Shown: piece after piece, positions 26,824-36,489 of the stretch
Numbering within the stretch: the stretch's first letter is position 1
Layout of the letters: the number at the start of each line of letters is the position of its first letter
Assembly (NCBI GenBank): GCA_033182465.1
Contig: CP137319.1
Location: forward strand, 744,001-808,000
From: Sanghuangporus weigelae
Taxonomy: Eukaryota > Basidiomycota > Agaricomycetes > Hymenochaetales > Hymenochaetaceae
Length of the DNA: 64,000 nt
Direction of reading: 5' to 3'
Translations under genes and position numbers: made by a program
The notes under the pieces: generated by a model
Database searches by the model: none
What the model was told of the DNA's origin: nothing
Seen by the model: the letters and a program-made list of their open reading frames with translations, nothing else

Positions 26824-28075
26824 AGTATATAGCTGACTAAGACCAACTCCGTTGCTTGCTGAGGCTGTTGTAGGACGGTAGCTAAAAGGATTCTTCGACT
26901 CGCTCGATGTTCAATGATTTGATCTTTCATATTCTTGCAATTTCTTCGAAGCACTATCGCAACCTCAAATGAAGAACCGGCTTTCAACGTTCTCATACAT
27001 ACATATGTTGTGGCATTAAAGCGGAGCTGCTCACAAAACGGTTCACTCCTAGAGTACCAGTTGCCATACCTCGTTCAATATAAATTCAATTATCAAACGC
27101 ATGTCTGATGCGCCTAGCGCACTTTATGAGTCCAAATGACGAGTCCGAAGCTAACAATCAATCTACAGATATCGACCGCGAGACAAATGGAACAATGGAA
27201 ACAGAAGGTGAAAAAACATTGGGTATGCAGAAAGATTGGAAGTATTCGCATTGGTGTTACCAGCGGCGACTTTCTTGCATGTAATGACTGACAGACGCTT
27301 CACAAATCTCAGTCCGCAACGATAACTCATTGACTTTATAAGGAGCATAGAAAAGATAGAATAGCATTTCAGATGAAGAAGGTAAATAAAGCTCACTGAA
27401 TACGGTTGGAGGCGGAGATTGTAATTACATTTTCATGTCCATGGCCGTGTTCATGAACTCATTATGCCTGCACCTGCGTATGTTCATTGTCAAATATCAT
27501 GATGATGACCTCATGCAGGAGGCTATAGGCCTCATCATACCATTGGATTGCAGGTTCCATCACTGTTGTACTTTGGGGAGATGGTTCCTTTGAGAACACA
27601 CGGATTCTGTCCGCGGCTTGAGGTAACAAGCAAATATTCTGACGATTTCCTTCGCAGACTGTTTCACTCCTCATGAAAATCAGGCTGTTCATAAACTCTT
27701 AGGGAAGATTCAAGTCGCCTTCACAAGGTGGATCAACTCGATACGGTAAAGCCCTTATCTCACTAATTCCATACAGTACATAAGGGGAAGGCTATAATAG
27801 ATGCACCTCGAACAAAAGGCACATTCTGGATAAATAGTAATACCAGCCATTACAGGAAATCGAGCCGGCCCATAACATTGGACTACGGAAATAAAGGTCT
27901 CTGTAGGACATGAAAGGGATAGAAGCGGAAACATTTGTGAGTTGTGTCCACTTAGAAGAACCATTTATGAGGAAGACGTCTCCTGAACCATGATCATAGA
28001 CGATTACTAGCCAATTTTCTAAATAAAATAGAATGAATAAATCTATCTTCTTGTGTGATCCAGGGAAAAGGTAGC
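26824..28075. other. Gene-poor spacer at left border of the secreted-protein cluster
   Basis: About 1.25 kb without a supportable gene. Open frames of 69-118 codons show no domain and no consistent splice partners. A possible alternative 3' exon of SSP-A would lie near 27940-27970: a GTAAGC donor overlaps the SSP-A stop, and splicing would add a short basic tail. This cannot be decided without RNA. Confidence 0.45.
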
Positions 28076-28805
28076 TTACCGAACGCGATTGGAAGCATGA
28101 ACAGTCGAACCACTGAACGCGTCGTTTAGCGAGCTAGTGAAGGAACCTCCACTAACCTCGTTTCCAAAGTTCGCTCCGTCTCCCTTGCTGCCATTTCCGC
28201 TGATCGCGTCGCCACTTACAGAGGTTCCGCCATTGCCAGCACGGAAGGAGGCGCCATTGTCTGTGATGCTGCTGCCTTCGTCAGCGTCGATAATCACATT
28301 GCCTCCATTTGCGTTGCCCGTACTCCCGCTTGAAACATTGGCATCCTTTTCATTGCCGTCGGGATCAGTGATGCTCGATTTAAGGGACGTCATCAGGTCC
28401 ATTGCCGAAGAGCTGTCATTCAGTCCTGGCGTGAATTACATGTAAGCGTCAATAATTACAGGTGTTCCGAACAAATTATCAATAAGGTGACATACCAATC
28501 GAAGCCAAAATCGCCAACGGTACCATCACTAGGCGTAGAAGTATCCGATGTATTTGTAGCCTCTGCTGAGGCAGAAGGAGTCACTCGTGAATCTACATCT
28601 TGATGAACATCTCCCGAGCCGTTATCAACTTCATTTCTTTCTCGCCTTGCCTTTCAATAATAGTCAGTGAGTTAATCACCACGAAGAGAGAAAAGAGGAG
28701 CAATTCTAACTCTATGCAGAGATCGGCATTTGCGCACGGCGCGGAGAGTACAGAAGCAACAACAGTAGACAAGATGATAAATGTTGAAACGGAAGAGAAT
28801 CGCAT
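28076..28805 (-). CDS. SSP-A: small secreted Gly/Ser/Asn-rich protein with one repeat module
   Basis: Unknown function. Three exons (28738-28805, 28524-28645, 28076-28425) splice to 540 nt and 179 residues. Residues 1-22 form a clean signal peptide starting MRFSSVSTF and ending VLSA-P. The second exon is polar. The third begins, behind a phase-1 intron, with GLNDSSSAMDLMTSL, which resembles the first half of the SSP-B repeat (GL-D-SS-x3-DL). The rest is Gly/Asn/Ser/Asp-rich and has no cysteine. The second intron uses a GTACCG donor, chosen because it keeps the frame and restores the module; the nearby GTATGT donor would give an early stop. An upstream palindrome at 28888-28898 and an ATTATATA box (reverse strand) at 28987-28994 support a real promoter. 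Low sequence complexity means it will evolve fast. Confidence 0.65.
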
Positions 28806-28887
28806 GATAATAGCTCGAACCGAATGCGTTCCTGACCGTTCAAGGAAGGAATATAGTATCAAAGATAATGATTTAGAAATAGCAGAT

Positions 28888-28898
28888 CCGCCCAGCGG
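28888..28898 (-). promoter_or_regulatory. Shared palindrome CCG-N5-CGG upstream of SSP-A
   Basis: On the gene strand it reads CCGCTGGGCGG, 83 nt upstream of the SSP-A ATG. With flanking bases it makes a 5-bp stem and 3-nt loop. Nearly the same 11 bp occur upstream of SSP-B and SSP-C. It could be a Zn(II)2Cys6-type factor site or, if transcribed, a hairpin in the mRNA leader. Confidence 0.5.
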
Positions 28899-28986
28899 AA
28901 GGCAACTTTGACCACAGGCCAACAGTTGAAGGAAAATGAAGTAAGTGCGATAATCCGCTGACTGGTTGAGTACAAATGAACTGCCC

Positions 28987-28994
28987 ATTATATA
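28987..28994 (-). promoter_or_regulatory. TATA box of SSP-A
   Basis: Reads TATATAAT on the gene strand, about 185 nt upstream of the ATG. SSP-C has the same 8-mer about 210 nt upstream of its ATG. Confidence 0.45.
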
Positions 28995-30100
28995 CGCAAC
29001 CCGGCAGTCCCGGACAAGCAAAAGTCATAGGCGAGCCATAGATCCGTCGTGTAGAGAGCAGATGGTCGTGTACGAAGTGGTCTTCGTCTTTGCAATTTAC
29101 CAAGCTTCTTTGCGGGAGAAGAATGTCCTAGACAGTTCGTCGTTGTAGTGGAGTGCGATTCCTCTTCCTCATGGACCGCCGATACCAAGAATTTCAAGCG
29201 TCCAAGGAATGCTTTGACGAAGTTCACCTACCTACATGATGACTGTTGCTGATCAAGTTACAGTGATCGTCCCTCAGAATCCGCGGATGTCCCAGACCGG
29301 ACGAGTTGCTTATTTTAGACGTGATGGTTTTGCCCGGAAGCTGATTTCTCTCTGTTTGTATCCTCAAGTTGTTCGACCAGCGCGAGTCCGTTGTTACCCT
29401 CCCCATCAGATGCTTTATTCTGACACTGCTTATGATGAAGAACATCAGTTAGCGAAGTTGCCTTGATCATCATTCATCACGTTGGAACTGCTGGCATGGA
29501 AAGTCGCCTTCTCGATCCGACTTCTGAGGATCAGGATCAAGACTACCTGCATCTGTGAACGGGGAGAACAATGCACTGCGCTCGTATGACGCAATGATAG
29601 TTTCTATGGCTAGAGGAAATGTCTTGATGGGCATTCCGTCCATGCATCATGAGTACCTCTGGATACGGACGGGAACGATTTAAGGCTGATACAGTGAGGA
29701 CGACTAGGTGACAGCGCACAGGGAAGCTATGACAAATTGGTAGGATGTTCGCTTCATCGAAAATAGCCGTCTACTCGCATACCATTCGGGCAAGCCTTCA
29801 AAAGCTCGAGATGTTCATCGAAAGATACACAAAGCTTGCTTCATTACCGCTCCGCAGCATCTACGCAATGCACAGGAATATAGCTCAATAAGAGACAAGA
29901 TAAGTGGGTATTAACATGAAAAAGGATGTATGAAATTCAACGCGAAGCGGACCTAAGGATCTAGCAAAATGATCGAGGTTTTATTGAGACAAATAATGGG
30001 TATCGGTGAGGCATAAGACTGGTATCCATAATGCGTGATGATGGATTGATCCAAACAGTAACCAGGCTCCGGCCAAACAAAACGCCATGGCCACCTGAAT

Positions 30101-31606
30101 TTACCTGCGAGCGGACCGGTCTAGCAACTCAAGCTCAAGCGCCGGCTGAAGACCATTGAGGAGATCTGTTATGGACGAGCTCTCATCCAAGCCTAATATT
30201 CCTTGAATCAGATGTCAGAGCTAACCAGCTAATGCTGAGTCTCACCAAGCGAACCAAGCAAGTCGCCGATGGTGCTTGAGCCCGTAGATACGAGACTCTG
30301 AATATTACCGAGAGCATTCGTTAAAGACGTATCTCTCTTCAAACCTAAAAGATGACGGCATGAGCTTCTAGTGGGGATAATTGAACACTATAACTTACCG
30401 ATTAGACCCAATAAGTTTCCGATCAAACTCGAAGAGGAGCCACCGGAAAGAAGTCCTTGAAGACTACCAACGGCGTCGGTCAAAGACGTTGCATCACTCA
30501 GGCCTGAATTACCGAACATGAACTGGATATATCATTCATGGAAAAAAGTCTTAAATTTACTAAGTTGTCCCATCAAATCACCGATTGATCCAGTCCAGCC
30601 AGTGACACCAGATAGCAAATTAAAAATGCCGCTGACGGCATCCGTAGCAGTAGATTCATCACTCAGTCCTGAAAGACGTGATCAGGAAAACCGAATATTC
30701 AAACATTAATGTGAAAGACGAACCCACTGAGCCCAACAAATCACCTATTGTATTGGATCCAGCCTCACCGGACAGGAGACCTTGGAGACCGCTTACAATA
30801 TCTGTCAAGGAGGATGCGTCGAGGCCTGGAAGTTGCCCATTGAGAACTCAATGTGTGGCTTGACGGGTATAATGGGAATTTGCACTTACCAAGGGAGCCT
30901 AGCTGGTCAGTTAATCCAGGTAAGGTAGAATTCCCGCTGGAAACGAGACCCTCGAGGCTGCCCAAAGCATCAGTAAGAGTGGAAGTGTCACTTAAACCTT
31001 TTTCGGTTGATTCAATGGGTGATCTCAATGGCGTTTACGGTTCATGCTTACCAACCGAGCCTAGTATGTCACCGACTGTTCCAGTCAAGCCGGAGAGTTC
31101 ACTGGTAAGAAAACTCTCAGCTGTACTAATTACTTCGGGCAGAGATGACCCATCGGTCAAATCTATGCAATACATGATGAACCTGCATCGCGGCTGCATC
31201 AAGTAATCATACAAGGACTAACCAAGGGAGCCGAGTAGGTCACCGATTGAACTCGTTCCAGCACCGCCAGACAAGAGTCCCTGAATGCCGCCGAGGAGGT
31301 CGGGGACAGAGGATGAATCGAGACCTAGACAGCACCACAGTTGACACTTCGCCGCCATCAATGAATTGTTAATGATACTTACCAAGTGATCCAAGGAGGT
31401 CCCCAAGCGACGTGGTAGAGACTGTGGTCTTAGTTTTAGCATCGTACCATCATTGATGAGGTAGAATCAGTTGCGTTACCTGTGGTGTTGGCATCAGCGA
31501 CCGACGTCGAGGTAGGAGATGGTGTTGCAGTTTGTGGAAACGGAGCGGCTAGAGCTGACCCAGCGAGCATAAATGAAGCAGAGACGAAGACTAATGAAAG
31601 TCGCAT
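30101..31606 (-). CDS. SSP-B: secreted protein built of seven one-exon repeats
   Basis: Unknown function. Ten exons splice to 993 nt, 330 residues: 31480-31606, 31383-31421, 31223-31324, 31052-31162, 30890-30997, 30724-30825, 30561-30668, 30399-30503, 30246-30344 and 30101-30192. Exon 1 encodes a signal peptide (MRLSLVFVSASF... ALA-A) and a Ser/Thr/Pro spacer. Exon 2 encodes the second half of a repeat (LGDLLGSL). Exons 3-9 each encode one complete repeat of 33-37 residues with consensus G-L-D-x-S-S-L-T-D-x-L-G-x-L-Q-G-L-L-S-G, then x6-IGDLLGSL. Exon 10 encodes the first half of a repeat and ends LLDRSARR. All nine introns are 53-64 nt and in phase 1, splitting the repeat-initial Gly codon (Ser or Asp in two cases). 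There is no cysteine. The Leu pattern suggests amphipathic segments and possibly a surface-active or wall protein, which is inference. Frame and phase hold through all ten exons, so the model is unlikely to be chance. Confidence 0.82.
30246..31324 (-). repeat. Tandem exon-intron repeat, seven units, inside SSP-B
   Basis: Each unit is one 99-111 nt exon plus one 53-64 nt intron, giving a period of about 155-170 bp. Exon lengths in order of transcription are 102, 111, 108, 102, 108, 105 and 99 nt, all multiples of three, flanked by phase-1 introns on both sides. Nucleotide similarity between units is visible but well diverged, so the array is not recent. Confidence 0.8.
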
Positions 31607-33234
31607 ATTGATGGTCGTTTAGAGATTACGAGGAAGGATAGCACAAAGAGTACTGAAGAAAAGGATTGTGGAATACAGAGAATGTAAGCCGCACAGCGGA
31701 AAGAGTGATGTTGACTGTTGGTTAGAAGTATCGATATGGAGGCAAGTTTGGGGGAGATTCGAGTTCGCTTTCTTCGGGATTTTATGGAAAACTTGAGAGG
31801 AAGCACACGCTGATCATTGCTATGATAAAAGAAAAGAAAAGACCGAGGCTCCACAGCTAGTCGACGCGGTTTCCAGGTATGTAAAGAGATCATACCGGCT
31901 AGCTTCCATTCTGTCTTGGATGATCGGTTTTCGACTCGCATATGATTCCGCATATGGATCATGGAGACAAAGTGGAAACAAAACAACGCGGGAATATAGC
32001 TTAGTAATCAATTCGGACGCCGCAAACCTTAAAATGTGGTTCTAAGCTGACTTCTCTCATCTCCACGTTCGCTGTATTGCAATTTGCTCATGCTCTCGCG
32101 TGATCACTACAGTAGGAAAAAGCTCGGGAATCCCTTGAAATCCCAGAAGCTCTCAATAATCTAATCTAATGGAACGCTATGTTCAGTTCTCTAGATAATA
32201 TATTAATCAAGGCGGGGAAGACCAATGCAATAGTACATCATTGACTATCCAAAGCTGTAGAAAAATCCTAGTTGACGGAGAGTAAAAGCAGATCGACTGT
32301 ACACTGGCAGGATCTTGGAAGACAACAAACAAATGCGAGCAAACCTGCAAGAAGAACCAAAACAGAGCCGTAGGCGCTCTTACACCACTCTCAACATACA
32401 GAGTTAGTGGAGGTGATCGGGCAGAAGAGATGTTTGGTAGATACAGTAGGTAACTGCGACAGACGCCGTACTTCGCAAGTGAGGAGAGGTCTTGGATCCT
32501 TCGAACGACAGACAAACGCTATTTATGGTAAATCATTTCCAGTGTTCAAGCTTGTTCGCTACATCGGGAAAAAGTAGTACAGCATACATGTATGCGTTTC
32601 TTTTTCAGAGAATGTACTTGTCGGAACAGAGTAACGATTCGCAAATATCTCACTTTGAGAAGTCGTTCTGATCATCCGTCTGATTTCTAGAGAACTTCGT
32701 TAGTAACGTCTATTGTGATCCATGCCAACATTCTGATCATGTGTAGCTCATGTAACGTCGCTGAAACCCTAACATGCATTTAATGACTGCAAGTCCGGAC
32801 TCTTGAGATCAGCACTTTCCTCTGCAATGTCTTCCTATCGTCCACTTATGGTAAATAAGTTGCCTTCATAGAGCACATGATCGACGGATTTGTTTGGAAT
32901 ATGCGACACCTTGCAGGGTCTTTCGAATCTTCTGATTAACGTACACGTCGCACACCAGAACTCAGAAATAAATTATTCCACCGCAGCAATGCACTACGTA
33001 TCTATGCACTCGCGTCAAGTACAGCGAAGGAGGAGGAATGAACTACATATGGCAAGCTAGCGTCCGAAGTCCGAGAAGTGCTCAAGAGGGAAGGGAAGCT
33101 TGACACGCGAAACTCACTTAAGAGATCGCGAGCAAGCTGGTTCGAGACGGAACCGGAAGAGGGAGGAGAAAGCGTAAATGGGCAGGCGAAGGAAATCTGA
33201 ATGCGTCCAGCGAAAACAGGCTTAGATGAACCAT
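31607..33234. other. SSP-B upstream region and SSP-C 3' flank
   Basis: About 1.6 kb. The left ~200 bp are the SSP-B promoter. A 102-codon minus-strand frame at 32207-32515 lacks a signal peptide or domain. Nothing else was recognised. Confidence 0.45.
31689..31699 (-). promoter_or_regulatory. Shared palindrome CCG-N5-CGG upstream of SSP-B
   Basis: On the gene strand CCGCTGTGCGG, 83 nt upstream of the SSP-B ATG, exactly the distance seen for SSP-A, and identical to the SSP-C copy. Confidence 0.55.
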
Positions 33235-34549
33235 CTAATAGTCGGCAGCTAAGCGTCTCATGGCACGTTGGTTGCGACGGAAGCGCGCCGTGCTTGTATT
33301 GGAGCCTGTCAAGCCACCGAGGAGGCCACTCAAGGAGCCTGAGTCAGTCCCGGTCGTGCCAGACGTGAGTCCCTGAAGACCACCCAGCAAATCAGTCAAA
33401 GAAGACGTGTTGTCCAAACCTGAAGCCAAGTGTTAGATCTCTACCGGAATTATAAAAATAAAATTAGACGAAAGCTTACCAAGAAGACCCAGGAGGTCGC
33501 TGATCGAGTTCGCACCAGTAGAGTCCGTCGACCCGTCTGTAGCAGTCGCACCGGCCGCAGTATCTGTAGCAGTCGCTTCAGCCGCAGTATCTGTGGCCGT
33601 ATCCTCTGCTGCAGTGTCCGTAGCAGTTGCGTCTGCCACAGTGTCCGTAGCAGTTGCGTCTGCCACAGTGTCCGTAGCAGTCGCGTCTGCTGCAGAATCA
33701 GTAGCAGTCGCGTCTGCTGCAGTATCGGTAGCAGTTGCATCTGCCGCAGTGTCCGTATCAGTCGCTTCAGCTGCAGTATCTGTGGCCGTCTCATTTGCCG
33801 CAGCCGTGTCCTGGAACACACGATGAGCAAGGCTAACACAACTCATTTTATTCAGGAGGAAATGCAAGTACGTACGGTAGCAGCGCAATCAACTGTTACG
33901 GTGACTGTCTCAGTAGCATCGGTATTGTCATTTCCGTTCGCGTTGCCATTGCCGTTCGAGTTGTCATTTCCGTTCACATCGCCATTTCCATCCGCATTTC
34001 CATCCGCATTTCCATTATCATTGGCGTTATTGCCATTCCCCCTTTGGTGCCTTGCCTCCAAATCTGAGGCAGCGGCATCCGTAGCTGTAGCATCATCCGC
34101 ACTCGCCGTCGCAGAGTCAACAGCCGCAGCATCAGTGACTGCAGCTGAATCTGTAGCGGCAGTGTCGGTAGCCGCTGCGGAGTCAGTAGCAGCGGTATCT
34201 GTAGCCACAGCAGTATCAGTAGCAGCGGCGGTGTCCTATCGTAAGAAAGAATCAGTTAATAAATCCTAGCCGTCTCGAGAAAGACGTACTGTAGCGGCAC
34301 AAACAGTTACAGTAGACGTCGCCGCGGCGTCATTCCGGTTTCCATTGTTGTTCGCATTGGCGTTCCTCCCATTGCCGTTTCCCCTTTTTATCGCGTTTCT
34401 GGGATGTCTGGCCTGCACAGGACATTAGCTCGAAGGCCACGGTTTAGTAAGTTGTTTGTTCTCACCTCAAGCTCGAGTGGAGTTGGTGCAGCGACCGATG
34501 AACCGGCGAGTGCAAAGACTAAAGAAACGAGAGCCAAAGACAGCCTCAT
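33235..34549 (-). CDS. SSP-C: secreted low-complexity protein with duplicated block and one SSP-B module
   Basis: Unknown function. Five exons (34466-34549, 34290-34412, 33876-34235, 33480-33810, 33235-33419) splice to 1083 nt, 360 residues. Exon 1 is a signal peptide (MRLSLALVSLVF... SSVAAP) close to that of SSP-B. A block of ARHxRN, then Gly/Asn repeats, then TVTVxCAAT ending at an intron occurs twice, in exon 2 and at the end of exon 3. Exons 3-4 hold long Asp/Thr/Ala tandem repeats; exon 4 repeats the 10-mer DTAADATATD with variation. Exon 5 follows a phase-1 intron and encodes GLDNTSSLTDLLGGLQGLTSG, one SSP-B module, then a very basic tail (RFRRNQRAMRRLAADY). The other introns are phase 0. 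Only two Cys remain in the predicted mature protein, one per TVTV block. A KR pair before GNGNG might be a kexin site; this is only inferred. Confidence 0.78.
33600..33790 (-). repeat. 30-bp coding minisatellite in SSP-C
   Basis: About six tandem units of roughly 30 bp, each encoding a variant of DTAADATATD. Units differ mostly by synonymous or conservative changes (Ala/Val/Glu/Ser). Such arrays change copy number by slippage or unequal crossing-over, so length variation between strains is expected. Confidence 0.75.
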
Positions 34550-34644
34550 ACTGACGGATACTCAGGTTTAAATGTAGCGATGCCGATACGGAACAGAAGA
34601 CTGTTACTCAGAAAAGAAGGTTGGCAAGAAGAGAACGAAGAGGA

Positions 34645-34655
34645 CCGCACAGCGG
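34645..34655 (-). promoter_or_regulatory. Shared palindrome CCG-N5-CGG upstream of SSP-C
   Basis: On the gene strand CCGCTGTGCGG, 96 nt upstream of the SSP-C ATG and about 100 nt downstream of the TATA-like box. Identical in all 11 bases to the SSP-B copy. Confidence 0.55.
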
Positions 34656-34756
34656 GGAAGAACGAACTTGATCTCTTATCAAGAGAAAGGTTGGAAGAGG
34701 AAGGAAAGGGCGAACAGCGAAAGGACGGCTTGAAGTTTTGGAGGGACTTGGACGAC

Positions 34757-34764
34757 ATTATATA
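34757..34764 (-). promoter_or_regulatory. TATA box of SSP-C
   Basis: TATATAAT on the gene strand, about 210 nt upstream of the ATG; the same 8-mer as at SSP-A. If it sets the start of transcription, the palindrome falls in the mRNA leader. Confidence 0.45.
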
Positions 34765-35598
34765 GAGAACTTTGTTGACCCCAGATCAGAAGTTGGCAAG
34801 AGATTCACAGGTTTGTCGTCGTTTGTCGTATGTTGAAACGCGGAAAAAACGACTCAGATCAGAAAGAGAAACTTCAATTTTGTTTGTTTCCAGGAAGTTG
34901 CATTGCGACTAGAAAAAGGGCTTGTTTTCTCTTCGATAGGTGTGCGTTGCATGCTCGGCAACGTACGCTTTCTTTTAAGCGAAGCACGTATGACCTTCGC
35001 ATGGCGACGGGGTAGTGGACACTGTGGAGAGTTGGAGAAGAGGGTCACAACAACGCATAAACGAACGCGACGCGTCGCTTAGTCATCGTAGTCGGAGATC
35101 TCTTGACCGAAGAGGCTATGTTCTTATGTTCTTATATTCTGCAGGGGCATCCGCAGTTCGTTGCTTCCTCGCGAGTAACTTCCAACGGTTTTCGTCAACA
35201 AAGACGGTCGAATAAAAGTCAATCAACGATACTTATTGTCTCGAGCATATTGTCTACGACTGCCCTTTTAAATATCATCTTCTGTCAAGCCAACTCTTCA
35301 ATCTCAAAGTACCCTACATCCAACCTTCGCCAGAACAGAGCCTGTCTGCGCAGCATCCGAGTCAGCTAAGTATTTCCGTGCTTTGCGCGAGATCCCACGA
35401 CGTACCTAGCACTTCGACCAAGACACCAACAGAGCCGGTCACGCCATCAACAACCGATCCAGCATCACCCGCGACGCCATTGGCGGCTCCATTTATTGTA
35501 CTGTATCCGTAACTCCGCCAAGAACTGAAGAAGGTCTCCAACAGCGTCGGCTCCCGTTGCACTATCTTCTACGCTTCCAACCACTCTAGTGACGCCGT

Positions 35599-35920
35599 TT
35601 ACGACATTCCCAACAGTCCAGTCAGTCCACTGAAAAGCCCTCCTACCGCTCCGCTAGAATCTGCGGAATCGGAATCTGTGTCAGCAAGTTCTGTCGCGTT
35701 GGCTATGGTTGAATTATCAAAAGTCAGATCGTCAGACGCATCTGCAGCCTGTCTCTGCTTGGCATAAGTAAATCATCAGTGTATGGGGCCACAGCACGTT
35801 TCAGAAACGAGACGTACAGCAAGATGGGTACTGTCAGGGTTGGTTTCTGAGGGGACAGCCAATATCGTCTTTGGCAAACCTGAGACCCAGAAAGGCAAAA
35901 ACAGCAACGGTGCAACGCAT
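35599..35920 (-). pseudogene. Damaged small secreted protein gene of the same cluster
   Basis: The ATG at 35920 opens a signal-peptide-like start (MRCTVAVFAFLGL), close to SSP-D (MRCNFSIVSVF). About 40 nt on, the frame must slip by one base to continue as TILAVPSETNPDSTHLA, which looks like the cleavage region and mature N-terminus. A GTACGTC donor and an acceptor just before 35757 then join in phase 0 to QRQAADASDD, giving an Asp/Ser/Thr-rich exon that ends at 35599. Beyond this stop, two other frames still read Val/Gly-rich repeats (VVNGVT, VVDGVTGSVG) down to about 35400. I read it as a decaying copy; a sequencing error in the first exon is the alternative. Confidence 0.45.
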
Positions 35921-36010
35921 ATCCTGTCGGCTGCTTTGATCCTTGAAAAACTGTAGATGCTTCGACGAAGACCATGACAACTTGCGGCTAGTCAGGATCA
36001 CGTACGCTAC

Positions 36011-36489
36011 GGAGCCGTAAAATCCAGTTACTCGCTTACACAAGACAAAAGTATGTGGATTCTGCTTAACCTTCCTACTTACAGTGTCGACAATAAAGCT
36101 TCAACATAGTGTCTAGTTCGGTAGTCGTTCTTGCTCCGATGAGTTCCATGTTTTCGCCGTGTGCCTTCATTCTCGTACGTTGACAACAGTCGGGGCAGAA
36201 TAAAGACTTCTTTACTTCCAAGCTACCTCAGTCTCAGTAGTCCACGAACTATCTCAGCCTTTTATCGGAATTATCATGGATTGCACATCCGAACATTTAC
36301 CAGCAATAGGCAAGCAATATTCACTGCATATAAGAACCCCGTGTTGTATTTAACCGCACGTAACCCAACGCTATCTAGAAATGCTTCTCAGCGCAGAGGA
36401 CTCATATGCTTTCTAGGAGAAGCGTTCGTCTGATCAGGAAACGATCATCTGGAGGAATTCCTCTTCAGCCGAAAAATTCTACCACATAC
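36011..36489. other. Spacer before SSP-D
   Basis: About 480 bp. A 90-codon plus-strand frame at 36161-36433 has no recognisable domain. Nothing else was seen. Confidence 0.4.

Larger units (their letters stand above)
28806..30100. other. SSP-A upstream region and SSP-B 3' flank
   Basis: About 1.3 kb. The left part (28806-29000) is the SSP-A promoter. A 76-codon plus-strand frame at 29236-29466 has no recognisable domain and I do not call it. The remainder shows nothing. Confidence 0.45.
34550..35389. other. SSP-C upstream region and spacer
   Basis: About 840 bp. It holds the SSP-C leader, palindrome and TATA box, and no gene that I can support. Confidence 0.45.

Noticed and set aside
27940-28078. 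Extra 3' exon of SSP-A giving a basic tail
   Set aside because: A GTAAGC donor overlaps the stop and an acceptor is present, but the shorter model is complete and nothing except a loose likeness to the SSP-C tail favours the extension.
29236-29466. 76-codon plus-strand frame between SSP-A and SSP-B
   Set aside because: It is the only plus-strand candidate in the cluster, has no signal peptide, no domain and no upstream promoter-like element.
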